Of a DNA stretch of 25,687 bases, positions 16,313 to 23,932 are shown in pieces. Origin of the DNA: Methanocorpusculum sp. MCE (GTDB lineage: Archaea > Halobacteriota > Methanomicrobia > Methanomicrobiales > Methanocorpusculaceae); assembly GCA_003315675.1 (NCBI GenBank), contig NIZU01000069.1, positions 1-25,687 of the forward strand, in the 5' to 3' direction. Positions within the stretch are counted from its first letter, which is position 1. Each line of letters starts with the position of its first letter. The notes below the pieces were generated by a model. It was not told the origin of the DNA, did no database searches, and was given only the letters and a program-made list of their open reading frames with translations. The position numbers and the translations under genes are program-made.

Positions 16313-16330
16313 AACATTATGTTAAATAAA
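16313..16330 (+). promoter_or_regulatory. tup promoter with AACATTATGTT palindrome
   Basis: AACATTATGTT (16313-16323) is a palindrome around one central base and abuts a TATA-like GTTAAATAAA (16321-16330). Another AACAT lies 13 bp upstream (16300-16304). The expected start point is near 16350, giving a leader of about 40 nt that includes a GGGG-ATG-CCCC mini-hairpin (16366-16376). The 18 bases match the fdhA promoter at 16 positions. Confidence 0.55.
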
Positions 16331-16392
16331 CTTAATTGATTAAATTAACACCATACTGATTTTTAGGGGATGCCCCAGATACATAAATCCGT

Positions 16393-17331
16393 ATGAAAAA
16401 AGTACTACGTGTGTTTGGTGTTTTCCTCATTCTTATCGCCATCGTTTGCGCAGCAGGATGTGTAAGTACACAAAAGCAGGAACCGACCCAGCTGAAAATT
16501 GCGACGACAACATCGCTGTATGATACCGGCCTTCTGGATGCGGCCCAGGATTATTATCTCGAAAAATACAACGTTGACCTCCTTATCACCTCACAGGGAA
16601 CCGGAAAAGCGATCGCTTCTGCAAAGAATGGTGATGTCGATGTCTTACTCGTCCACTCTCCGTCTCAGGAAGCCGCCTTCATCGATGAAGGGTATGGTGT
16701 CAACCACAGAGGTATTGCATACAACTACTTCATCATCGTCGGCTCGGCCGATGATCCGGCAGGAATTGCAGGCATGACTCCTGAAGAAGGCGTCGCCAAA
16801 CTCAAAGCACTGGGCGATGCGGGAACCGAGGGAATCGTCTTCGTATCACGCGGCGACAACTCCGGAACCCACTCTGCAGAGAAAGCCATCTGGAAATCTG
16901 CAGGATTCAACAACACTGCCCAGATCACCGGATGCGGTCCGTGGTATAAAGAGACTGGTGCAGGTATGGGAGACTCCCTGACCACCACCGGCCAGCTTGG
17001 CGCCTACATACTCACTGACGAAGCAACCTATCTTACCTACAAGAAGAACAACAATCTCCCGCTTGAAGTAATCATCGATGAAGGAGCTTCCCTTCTGAAC
17101 AGATACAGTATCATGACGATATCCCCGGCTAAATATCCGGATACCAATGTGAAAGATGCAACCGATTTCACCAACTGGCTCATCTCCAAAGACGGTCAGA
17201 ACTTTATCGGCGCATACGGTGTTGAAGTCTACGGCAAACCTCTCTTCACGCCGATGAGCACCTTGAACGACAGCACTCTTCCGCCGTTCAACATTGACTG
17301 TAAGACTCCTGTAGTCATTCCGACTGCATAA
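16393..17331 (+). CDS. tupA: Tungstate/molybdate ABC transporter, substrate-binding lipoprotein
   Basis: TupA captures tungstate outside the membrane. The 312-residue protein has a signal peptide with lipobox CAAGC (Cys23). The anion-binding motif TTTS (38-41) in LKIATTTSLYDTGLL is the TupA hallmark, and RGDNSGTHSAEKAIWK and GAGMGDSL supply further ligand residues of the family. This distinguishes it from ModA and WtpA proteins. It is the first gene of tupABC. No Shine-Dalgarno sequence is visible before the ATG. Specificity for tungstate over molybdate is expected for the family but not proven here. Confidence 0.9.
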   Translation: MKKVLRVFGVFLILIAIVCAAGCVSTQKQEPTQLKIATTTSLYDTGLLDAAQDYYLEKYNVDLLITSQGTGKAIASAKNGDVDVLLVHSPSQEAAFIDEGYGVNHRGIAYNYFIIVGSADDPAGIAGMTPEEGVAKLKALGDAGTEGIVFVSRGDNSGTHSAEKAIWKSAGFNNTAQITGCGPWYKETGAGMGDSLTTTGQLGAYILTDEATYLTYKKNNNLPLEVIIDEGASLLNRYSIMTISPAKYPDTNVKDATDFTNWLISKDGQNFIGAYGVEVYGKPLFTPMSTLNDSTLPPFNIDCKTPVVIPTA

Positions 17332-17376
17332 AACAGTCATCCAATTTTTTTATCGTATCTGACAGGAAAACTACCT

Positions 17377-18084
17377 ATGGGAGAGATAACCGACGGATTT
17401 CTGGAAGCGATAACGCTCATCGTCACGCTGAACCCGGAGATCATGGAAATCGCCGGCAGAAGTCTGTACGTTTCATCGCTCGCAACGTTTGCCGCAGCGT
17501 TGATCGCGATTCCGATAGGCGCCGTCATCTACTATAATGATTTTCGCGGAAAACGAACCGTCATCAACATCGTCCAGACCTTATATGCTCTGCCGACCGT
17601 GATTGTCGGATTACTGGTGTATCTCCTTGTATCGAACTCGGGACCGTTCGGTTCCTTAAAACTCCTGTACACGGTCAACGCAATGATCATTGCACAGGTC
17701 ATTCTGGTTTCGCCGTTAATCGTCGGATTGGTCATAGCCGCACTTTCCGGCTTGGACAAAGAGATGAAATACACGACCATGGCACTCAATGCACGGGCAT
17801 ACCGGGCAATGCTGACCCTGGTTCGCGAGACAAAATTTGCTATTTTATCGGCAGTCGTGCTGGCATTTGGACGCGCAATTGCGGAAGTCGGCGCCGTTAT
17901 GATGGTCGGCGGAAATATCCGGCACTTTACCCGGACCCTGACAACGGCCATCACGCTGAACACATCCATGGGCGAGTTTTCCACGTCAATCGCTCTTGGA
18001 ATTATTCTTTTGACGATCGCGTTGATCGTAAACTTCGGCGTAAATTTTTTCCAGCACTACAACGGGAGGATGAAAGATGACTGA
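17377..18084 (+). CDS. tupB: Tungstate ABC transporter, permease
   Basis: The 235-residue membrane protein has five or six hydrophobic segments (for example about 32-53, 62-84 and 98-122) and a BPD-transporter EAA-like loop (MALNARAYRAMLTLVRETKFAILSAVVLAFGRAIAEVGAVMMVGGN). The AFGRAIAEVGAVMMVGGNI segment is typical of TupB. It carries tungstate across the cytoplasmic membrane using energy from TupC. It is separated from tupA by 45 bp and overlaps tupC by 8 nt. AGGAAAA (17364-17370) is a plausible ribosome binding site. Confidence 0.9.
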   Translation: MGEITDGFLEAITLIVTLNPEIMEIAGRSLYVSSLATFAAALIAIPIGAVIYYNDFRGKRTVINIVQTLYALPTVIVGLLVYLLVSNSGPFGSLKLLYTVNAMIIAQVILVSPLIVGLVIAALSGLDKEMKYTTMALNARAYRAMLTLVRETKFAILSAVVLAFGRAIAEVGAVMMVGGNIRHFTRTLTTAITLNTSMGEFSTSIALGIILLTIALIVNFGVNFFQHYNGRMKDD

Positions 18085-19129
18085 TATCATCTCGGTTAGC
18101 GGCCTTGCAAAAAGCTACGGAAAAAAAGAGATCGTTCACCCGCTGAACTTTTCGGTGAAAAAAGGCGAGATCCTGGTAATCATCGGACCGTCGGGTACCG
18201 GAAAAAGCACGCTTCTTCGAATGCTGGATATAATCGAACCGGCATCAAAGGGTGAGATTACGTTATTCGGCGAGAAAGCCACAAAACACTCGGCCCACGA
18301 TCTGCGGAACCGGATGGGCATGCTTTTCCAAAAAACGGTGCTCTTTGACAGAACCGTAGAGGAAAACATCGCTCTCGGCCTGTCCTACAGAAATGTTTCC
18401 CGGGAAGAGAGACAAAAACGGGTTGAGAAAATTCTCGAAGAGATGGAAATGAGCGAGTATGCCAGACGGAGCAGCCGGACTCTCTCCGGCGGAGAGGGGC
18501 AGCGGATTTCATTCGCCCGGGTCCTGGTGACAAAACCTGAGATCCTTTTCCTTGACGAACCGACGGCTAATCTCGACCCGGGCGCAACGAAACTGCTCGA
18601 AGAGATGATCCTGCACGAAAACAAGGTCAACAAAACCACGATCATCATCACTACCCATGATCAGGCACAGGGTCAGCGGCTCGCCGACCGGGTGGCCGTG
18701 ATGATCGACGGGACATTCGTTCAGATCGGTCCTGCCGATGAAGTGTTCTATCATATGGCAAACGAGAGTGTGGCAAAATTTGTCGGTGTTCAGAACATCT
18801 TCACCGGGGTTGTCAGAAACGGAAATGCGGTCTCCGGCGGCGTTGTGTTCTGCCCTGCTCCCCGCATACCGGACGGAATCGTGCAGATCATGCTTCGCGC
18901 CGAGGACATTTCCCTGTCGAAAAGAGAGATCGACACCGGACGGATCTCGGTTCAGGGCAGAGTGGTCTCCTCAGAAAGATCGGGAGCATTCCTGCATATC
19001 ATGGTGGAAGCCGGGTGCATCTTCACGGTCGTCTGCCCGTTCCGGCAGACAGGAGATACGTATCTCCCGGGTGACATCGTGCAGATCGCATGGCGGATTG
19101 ATGCAGTTCACATTACCGCCGAAGCGTAA
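18077..19129 (+). CDS. tupC: Tungstate ABC transporter, ATPase
   Basis: This 350-residue ABC ATPase has Walker A GPSGTGKST (37-45), Q-loop MLFQKTVLFDRTV, signature LSGGEGQR (136-143), Walker B ILFLDEPTANLD (156-167) and the switch histidine in TTHD (192-195). All catalytic residues are intact. About 110 residues follow the ATPase core (from FVGVQNIF), resembling the TOBE-type regulatory tail of molybdate/tungstate ATPases, which may bind the anion and stop uptake. A GGGAGG before the ATG supports the start. It closes the tup operon; aspS begins 84 bp later with its own likely promoter. Confidence 0.9.
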   Translation: MTDIISVSGLAKSYGKKEIVHPLNFSVKKGEILVIIGPSGTGKSTLLRMLDIIEPASKGEITLFGEKATKHSAHDLRNRMGMLFQKTVLFDRTVEENIALGLSYRNVSREERQKRVEKILEEMEMSEYARRSSRTLSGGEGQRISFARVLVTKPEILFLDEPTANLDPGATKLLEEMILHENKVNKTTIIITTHDQAQGQRLADRVAVMIDGTFVQIGPADEVFYHMANESVAKFVGVQNIFTGVVRNGNAVSGGVVFCPAPRIPDGIVQIMLRAEDISLSKREIDTGRISVQGRVVSSERSGAFLHIMVEAGCIFTVVCPFRQTGDTYLPGDIVQIAWRIDAVHITAEA

Positions 19130-19213
19130 GAAACAGAAATTGGTCGATGATACTTTCGAGAATTCCCTGAACAAACTATAATCTATCTCCACCGCAAATA
19201 CTATAGAGATTTT

Positions 19214-20503
19214 ATGCGCATACCAATAAAAGACGTGACCCCCGCAGTTGAGCGTGCGCACATTGCAGGCTGGGTCCACGAAGAACGTGATCTTGGAGGG
19301 CTCACCTTCCTCCTCGTTCGCGACCGAACAGGGATCCTTCAGGTCACCATCCCTAAAAAGAAAGTCACCCCCGAAGTACTCGCCGCCGTGAAAGAAGCGA
19401 CCCGCGAGTCCGTCATCGAATGCGAAGGCGTGGTCAAAGCCACCGAAAAAGCACCCGGAGGACGCGAACTCGTCCCCGACACACTCCGCGTCGTTTCCCG
19501 TGCCGAGACCCCTCTTCCGCTCGACGTCTCGGAAAAAGTCCCCGCAGAACTCGATACCCGGCTCGACAACCGGTACCTGGATCTCAGAAAACCCCGCATT
19601 AACGCTATTTTCCAGATAAGAAACGCCTGTCTTCGCGCCATCAGCGAATACCTCTGGGACAACGGATTCACCCAGGTCCAGACCCCGAAGATCGTGGCCG
19701 CCGCAACCGAAGGAGGAACCGAACTCTTCCCGCTCGCCTACTTCGACAAGGAAGCATTCTTAAATCAGTCTCCCCAGCTCTACAAACAGATGCTCATGAG
19801 TGCCGGGTTCGACAGAGTCTTCGAGATCGGCGCGATCTTCCGTGCAGAAGAACACAACACCGTCCGTCATTTAAACGAAGCAACCTCGGTCGATATCGAG
19901 ATGTCCTTTGCAAACGAAGAAGACGCAATGCATGTGCTCGAAAACGTCGTAGCTTCGGCATATCAATACGTCGCCGACCACTGCGGCGATGCGCTTGAAA
20001 CGCTCGGCATCACCGACTTTAAAGTCCCGACCGTTCCCTTCCCGCGGATAACCTACAAAGAAGCCATCGAAATCTCCACCCCCGGCGGGGAACCGCTCGT
20101 CTTCGGCGACGATCTTTCGACCGCTGCCGAGAGGATCGTCGGAGAAAAGATGGGCACGATGTACTTCATCACCGAATGGCCGACCACCACGAGACCGTTC
20201 TACACCATGCCGTTTGCAGACCGGCCCGAGGTCTGCCGTGCGTTCGATATGATGCACCCAAGAATGGAGCTGACCTCAGGCGCACAGCGCTGCCACATCC
20301 ACTCCCTTCTCGTTGAGCAGATCAAAGCAAAAGGTCTCAACCCCGACGCATTCGAGTTCTACTTAAACCCGTTCAGATACGGCATGCCCCCCCACGCAGG
20401 CTGGGGACTCGGCGCCGAACGCCTGGTCATGACCATGCTCGATCTCCAGAATATCAGGGAAGCCGTTCTCTTCCCGCGGGACCGACACAGAGTCAGTCCA
20501 TAA
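19214..20503 (+). CDS. aspS: Aspartyl-tRNA synthetase, archaeal type (predicted non-discriminating)
   Basis: This class II synthetase (429 residues) charges tRNA with aspartate. It has the N-terminal OB-fold anticodon-binding domain (about 1-105), then the catalytic core with ELDTRLDNRYLDLRKP, motif 2 (FRAEEHNTVRHLNEAT) and motif 3 (GWGLGAERLVMTML), and no bacterial GAD insertion. His22 and Pro81 occupy the positions of Trp26 and Lys85 in the Thermococcus enzyme. The His/Pro pair is known from AspRS enzymes that also charge tRNA(Asn), which need GatCAB to amidate the product. A TATA-like ACTATAATC at about 19173-19181 precedes the gene. Confidence 0.93.
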   Translation: MRIPIKDVTPAVERAHIAGWVHEERDLGGLTFLLVRDRTGILQVTIPKKKVTPEVLAAVKEATRESVIECEGVVKATEKAPGGRELVPDTLRVVSRAETPLPLDVSEKVPAELDTRLDNRYLDLRKPRINAIFQIRNACLRAISEYLWDNGFTQVQTPKIVAAATEGGTELFPLAYFDKEAFLNQSPQLYKQMLMSAGFDRVFEIGAIFRAEEHNTVRHLNEATSVDIEMSFANEEDAMHVLENVVASAYQYVADHCGDALETLGITDFKVPTVPFPRITYKEAIEISTPGGEPLVFGDDLSTAAERIVGEKMGTMYFITEWPTTTRPFYTMPFADRPEVCRAFDMMHPRMELTSGAQRCHIHSLLVEQIKAKGLNPDAFEFYLNPFRYGMPPHAGWGLGAERLVMTMLDLQNIREAVLFPRDRHRVSP

Positions 20504-20514
20504 CCATTCTTTTT

Positions 20515-20799
20515 ATGATAAAACATCTCGTTCTCTTCAAACTCAAAGACCCGGCATCGGCCGAAGAAACACGCGACATGCTCCTTTCGATGAAAGGCGT
20601 TGTTGAACAGATCAGGGAAATCGAGGTCGGCATCGATTATGCCCACACCGAGCGGTCCTTCGATGTCGCGCTTTCGGTCATCGTGGATGATGAAGATGCC
20701 CTTCGCGGTTATGCCGAGCATCCCTATCACATAGATCCGGTCAAAAAATATGTGAGAAGCGTGAGTGAAAAAAGTGTGACCGCAGATTATTACATCTGA
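20515..20799 (+). CDS. Dabb (stress-responsive A/B barrel) domain protein
   Basis: The 94-residue protein begins MIKHLVLFKLKDPASAEE, the usual N-terminus of the dimeric alpha-beta barrel (Dabb) family, and contains the conserved EVGIDYAHTERSFDVALSVIVDDEDALRGYAEHPYH segment. Members are small soluble homodimers with varied or unknown roles. It follows aspS by 11 nt and may be co-transcribed with it. No clear ribosome binding site is visible. It converges on the XRE gene, with 4 nt between the two stops. Confidence 0.8.
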   Translation: MIKHLVLFKLKDPASAEETRDMLLSMKGVVEQIREIEVGIDYAHTERSFDVALSVIVDDEDALRGYAEHPYHIDPVKKYVRSVSEKSVTADYYI

Positions 20800-20803
20800 T
20801 TAT

Positions 20804-21010
20804 TCAGATTCCATCCTCTTTTCCAAAAAGGAACACCTCTTCGATTTGACACTCGAATACGAGGGATAGTTTGTGGGCGAGAAGTACCGAAGGATTATAC
20901 TGGCCCTTCTCAAGCGAGATGATCGTTCTCGACGATACGGAGATGAGCTCGGCGAGTTCCGCCTGGGTCATGCCTCTGGCGGCCCTGAGTTCTTTTATCC
21001 GGTTCTCCAT
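20804..21010 (-). CDS. XRE-family (Cro/CI) helix-turn-helix regulator
   Basis: The 68-residue protein is a single HTH_3 domain. The helix-turn-helix is MTQAELAELISVSSRTIISLEKGQYNPS (about residues 14-41), and the end (CQIEEVFLFGK) is typical of the short YgzD/PadR-like XRE proteins that pair with membrane proteins. Its ATG overlaps the stop of the membrane-protein gene by one base (TAATG), so it is translated with it. It probably represses its own operon through the palindrome upstream of 21429. Confidence 0.87.
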   Translation of the reverse strand: MENRIKELRAARGMTQAELAELISVSSRTIISLEKGQYNPSVLLAHKLSLVFECQIEEVFLFGKEDGI

Positions 21011-21429
21011 TAGAGCCTCTTGTCGTAATAAATCTGCGAGCCGATGGAGAGGGCGGCGAGGAAAACAACAAGCCCGCAGGCCGCAAGCGTCACATATAAT
21101 TCAACGCCGATAAGTGCTGCTGCAAGCGTCAGAAAACACAGAACCGGGGTAAAGATCCGGACAGTGTTCCAGCCTGCACGTTCGCGAATACGGATATTGC
21201 GCTCGTCATTCATCTCGATTTCCTTCATTTTCCGGACATCGGGCGTCTCGACCGATTTAACGACGGATTTTCCAATCAGATTTCCCACGGAGAGGGCAAT
21301 TAACGCGGCACCAACTCCATAGCAGGCTCCGTTAAGGCTCGTACTTCCCGTAAAAACACATACGGCCAGAAGGATCAGGATGATTCCGGCGGCAAGGCCC
21401 GCGACCGATATGAGTATTTCCTTTTTCAT
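21010..21429 (-). CDS. Small integral membrane protein paired with the XRE regulator
   Basis: This 139-residue protein has four hydrophobic segments (about 5-27, 33-53, 93-110 and 112-132). A charged cytoplasmic loop (VRKMKEIEMNDERNIRIRERAGW) separates the two pairs. The NDERNIRIRERAG element recurs in small membrane proteins (DUF2178-like) that precede XRE regulators in bacteria and archaea. The function of these pairs is not established. It is the first gene of a two-gene unit and its mRNA is probably leaderless. Confidence 0.75.
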   Translation of the reverse strand: MKKEILISVAGLAAGIILILLAVCVFTGSTSLNGACYGVGAALIALSVGNLIGKSVVKSVETPDVRKMKEIEMNDERNIRIRERAGWNTVRIFTPVLCFLTLAAALIGVELYVTLAACGLVVFLAALSIGSQIYYDKRL

Positions 21430-21440
21430 ACTACATTATG

Positions 21441-21464
21441 TGAAGTTTATTTCATATGAAGTTT
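21441..21464. promoter_or_regulatory. Operator-like palindrome and direct repeats before the membrane protein/XRE unit
   Basis: TGAAGTTT occurs at 21441-21448 and 21457-21464, 16 bp apart. The palindrome TTCATATGAA (21451-21460) lies between and overlaps the second copy. The minus-strand TATA-like AAATAAAC falls in the same region, about 20-25 bp before the ATG at 21429. A regulator bound here would block the promoter, which fits autoregulation by the XRE protein. Confidence 0.45.
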
Positions 21465-21549
21465 TCATCACATTATCGACTGGAGAGTTTTCAGGGAAAT
21501 TTTTAACAAGGAATAACTCTAAATAGAATCAGCCAAACGAGGTCCATGT

Positions 21550-21687
21550 ATGCCAACAAGTAAGAAACAGCTGGAGAAGTTAAACAAAGTAAAGAAGGAA
21601 AAGGCTGAAGAACTCTCGAAGCTGGCGGAATCAGGCAGCAAAGACGCCAAAAAGAAGCTCAAGAAACTCGAGAAAAAACTCAAATAA
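21550..21687 (+). CDS. 45-residue lysine-rich coiled-coil protein
   Basis: The protein begins MPTSKKQLEKLNKVKKEKAE and is almost wholly Lys, Glu, Leu and Ala, with 20 Lys in 45 residues. Leucines spaced by three or four suggest one or two amphipathic helices, or a coiled coil. Support for a real gene: GAGGT at 21539-21543 lies six bases before the ATG, a TATA-like CTAAATAG at 21519-21526 precedes it, and a strong hairpin with a T-run follows the stop. I do not recognise the family. A basic protein of this kind could bind nucleic acid, which is inference only. Confidence 0.65.
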   Translation: MPTSKKQLEKLNKVKKEKAEELSKLAESGSKDAKKKLKKLEKKLK

Positions 21688-21698
21688 TCAGCTGATCG

Positions 21699-21739
21699 TC
21701 CCATACGGCCCATTGAGGCGTATGGGAGACCATCTTTTT
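21699..21739 (+). terminator. Hairpin terminator of the 45-residue protein gene
   Basis: TCCCATACG (21699-21707) and CGTATGGGA (21719-21727) pair perfectly over nine bases with an 11-base loop, and six T follow at 21734-21739. Confidence 0.7.
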
Positions 21740-21773
21740 TAAATGAACGTATGATTTTTTGAAAATTTGGAGA

Positions 21774-22253
21774 TCATGCGTTTTTCAGCGCAACGATCTC
21801 CTTTACATCAACCAGTTTCCAAACCATTGTTCGTTCTTCGCCGACGATCTTCTCAGGGGACTCGGTGGGTGAGTGACCCAAGGCATAGAGACTGTTTTCC
21901 GAGATTTTTTTGTCTGAGATAAGCCGGACGAAGTGACTTTTTACCGCACGTTTTCTCTCATCGTCCGTCACCTCGGAAAGTTTGCCGAGCAGTGTCACGA
22001 ATTTGTAGGTCGACATATCCGGAGCGACATTTTCTATCTCGACGGACACGGCCGGATTCTGGGAGAACAGCTCCATTTTTTTGCCGTAGCGCGTCGAGAG
22101 GAAGTAGAGGTTTTTCTCGTCAAAGACATAGAGAAACGGTGCGATGTAGGGATATTCTTTCCCTAGGAAGGCAATCCGCGATACGACGTTGTCACGGATG
22201 AGTGAGTCGTATTCGCTTTTTTGCATCTTCGGAATTTTTAATAGTGCGGACAT
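21774..22253 (-). CDS. Pyridoxamine 5'-phosphate oxidase-like (FMN-binding split barrel) protein
   Basis: The 159-residue protein has the split-barrel order of the PNPOx-like family: the N-terminal MQKSEYDSLIRDNVVSRIAFLGKEYPYIAPFLYVF segment, then NLYFLSTRYGKKMELFSQNPAVSVEIEN, which is the typical FMN-phosphate binding region, and KFVTLLGKLSEV. It resembles NimA-type and general flavin reductase-like members more than true pyridoxine oxidase. Substrate is unknown; an FMN- or F420-linked reduction is possible. It is divergent from the methionine synthase gene. Confidence 0.82.
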   Translation of the reverse strand: MSALLKIPKMQKSEYDSLIRDNVVSRIAFLGKEYPYIAPFLYVFDEKNLYFLSTRYGKKMELFSQNPAVSVEIENVAPDMSTYKFVTLLGKLSEVTDDERKRAVKSHFVRLISDKKISENSLYALGHSPTESPEKIVGEERTMVWKLVDVKEIVALKNA

Positions 22254-22313
22254 TGGTGATCAATCAATAGATTCTCATACGGAGAAATAAACTCTTGGTT
22301 TGCGGCAGAAGAG

Positions 22314-23258
22314 ATGGTCCCCGATCCAGAGGATTTTTATCTTCCCGGGACGACCTATCATATCATGGATCTCCCCTGTATTATGCCGACGACGGTCGTC
22401 GGTTCGTTTCCCTGCGTAAAAGGAACAGGACTATCGTCCCTTATCGACCCGTATAAGAAAGCAGTACAGTTTGCGGTAGCAGAGCAGATACGGGCAGGGG
22501 TGGATATTATTTCGGACGGGCAGGTAAGAGCGGATATGGTTCAGGCATTCGTTTCGAAACTGCCGGGGATCTCGGAGAAGACCGTTCTTGGAAAGATCGG
22601 GGCGGCCGATAAGCCGATCACGGTCGGCGATACGAAGTATGCTCTGACAAAGACGAAATACTTGAAGGGAATCCTGACAGGGCCCTGTACGCTCGCCTAC
22701 GCTCTGCAGGTGAGTACGCCGATTTACCGGAATAAGGAAGAGGTGGTGATGGATCTTGCCGCCGCTCTGCATCAGGAGGCGAAGTATCTTGCAGAGACGG
22801 GGGTCGCGATCATTCAGGTGGACGAGCCGATCCTTTCAACGGGGGCGATTTCGGTGGATACGGCACGGGAAGCACTCAAAATAATCTTTTCCGGGATCAA
22901 AACCCCGTCCTGCATCCATACGTGCGGGATGCTTGGAGAGATCGCGGATTCCTGGACGAAGCTTCCGGTGGATATTCTGGATTTCGAGTATGCAGTGTCG
23001 ATGGAGAATCTGTCCGTTCTCTCAAAGAGAGACCTTGCAGGGAAAAAGATCGGCTGCGGGTGCGTCAAAAGTTCGGATCCCCATATCGAGTCGGTAAAGG
23101 AGATCGAGGAGAGGATCACGGCCTGCGTGGATGCATTCGGGGCAGAGAATATTCTGATCGATCCGGACTGCGGTCTTCGGATGCATACGCCTGAGACGGC
23201 GTTCGAGAAGCTTGCACGGATGTGCGAAGCGACGAAGAACGTGCGGGGTGCCCTCTGA
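22314..23258 (+). CDS. metE: Core-MetE methionine synthase (cobalamin-independent family, catalytic domain only)
   Basis: This is the single C-terminal barrel domain of MetE-type enzymes, which methylate homocysteine. The hallmark TTVVGSFP is near residues 26-33, with DGQVRADMV and VDEPILS further on. Zinc ligands are visible as His and Cys of CIHTCG, Glu of DFEYAV and Cys of DPDCGLR. Archaeal proteins of this length lack the folate-binding N-terminal half; in methanogens related proteins (MesA type) take the methyl group from a corrinoid. The ATG at 22365 (MDLPCIMPTTVVGSFP) fits the family start better than 22314; 22383 is also possible. The acetyltransferase gene follows after 6 nt. Confidence 0.85.
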   Translation: MVPDPEDFYLPGTTYHIMDLPCIMPTTVVGSFPCVKGTGLSSLIDPYKKAVQFAVAEQIRAGVDIISDGQVRADMVQAFVSKLPGISEKTVLGKIGAADKPITVGDTKYALTKTKYLKGILTGPCTLAYALQVSTPIYRNKEEVVMDLAAALHQEAKYLAETGVAIIQVDEPILSTGAISVDTAREALKIIFSGIKTPSCIHTCGMLGEIADSWTKLPVDILDFEYAVSMENLSVLSKRDLAGKKIGCGCVKSSDPHIESVKEIEERITACVDAFGAENILIDPDCGLRMHTPETAFEKLARMCEATKNVRGAL

Positions 23259-23264
23259 TTTAGG

Positions 23265-23870
23265 ATGACTGAAGAGGAGAGGATATTTGCAGGCCGGCTC
23301 TTTGACGCACGATCAAAGGAGCTGCGCGATTTGAAGCATACGGCTCATGTTCTCTGTCAGAAATTCAATGCGCTCGACGAGTACGATGAGAACCGTCTGC
23401 CGATCATCAAAGAGTTTATCGGAAGAATCGGTGAGATTTATTATTTCCAGGGACCGATCCAGTTCAATTACGGCTGTCATACGTTTATCGGGGAGAACTT
23501 CTTTGCAAATTTCAATACGACGATCATGGACGACGGCCGGATTTTCATCGGGGACAATGTGATGTTCGGCCCGAACGTTTCCCTTATGGCGACCTCGCAT
23601 CCGCTGCTCCCCAAGGAGTGGACAGCTATGCAGTATGAGGACGGGCACGTTTCGATGTCCGAATACGCAGAAGAGATCCATATCGGGAATGATGTCTGGC
23701 TCGCATGTAATGTGGTTGTGCTGGGCGGCGTGCATATCGGAGATAATGCAGTAATCGGAGCGGGAAGTGTTGTAACGAAGGACGTTCCCGCGGATTTTCT
23801 TGCGTTCGGAAATCCTTGCAAGCCGGTAAGGCGGATCACGGAGAAGGATTCAAAGCTTGATCTGCTGTGA
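23265..23870 (+). CDS. Maltose/galactoside O-acetyltransferase-like hexapeptide transferase
   Basis: The 201-residue protein is a left-handed beta-helix acyltransferase of the Maa/LacA/NodL group. It has the N-terminal Mac domain (residues 5-55), hexapeptide repeats (FIGENFF, IFIGDNVMFGPNVSL, IHIGNDVWLACNVVVLGGVHIGDNAVIGAGSVVTKDVP) and the catalytic His112 in ATSHPL. It transfers acetyl from acetyl-CoA to a sugar or related hydroxyl; the acceptor is unknown. It sits 6 nt behind the methionine synthase gene, so the two are probably co-transcribed although no functional link is obvious. Confidence 0.9.
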   Translation: MTEEERIFAGRLFDARSKELRDLKHTAHVLCQKFNALDEYDENRLPIIKEFIGRIGEIYYFQGPIQFNYGCHTFIGENFFANFNTTIMDDGRIFIGDNVMFGPNVSLMATSHPLLPKEWTAMQYEDGHVSMSEYAEEIHIGNDVWLACNVVVLGGVHIGDNAVIGAGSVVTKDVPADFLAFGNPCKPVRRITEKDSKLDLL

Positions 23871-23932
23871 GGGGAAGAGCATTGACTGATTGAGCCAGAG
23901 CGATTATATATTTCCGGAACGAAAGACCCATC

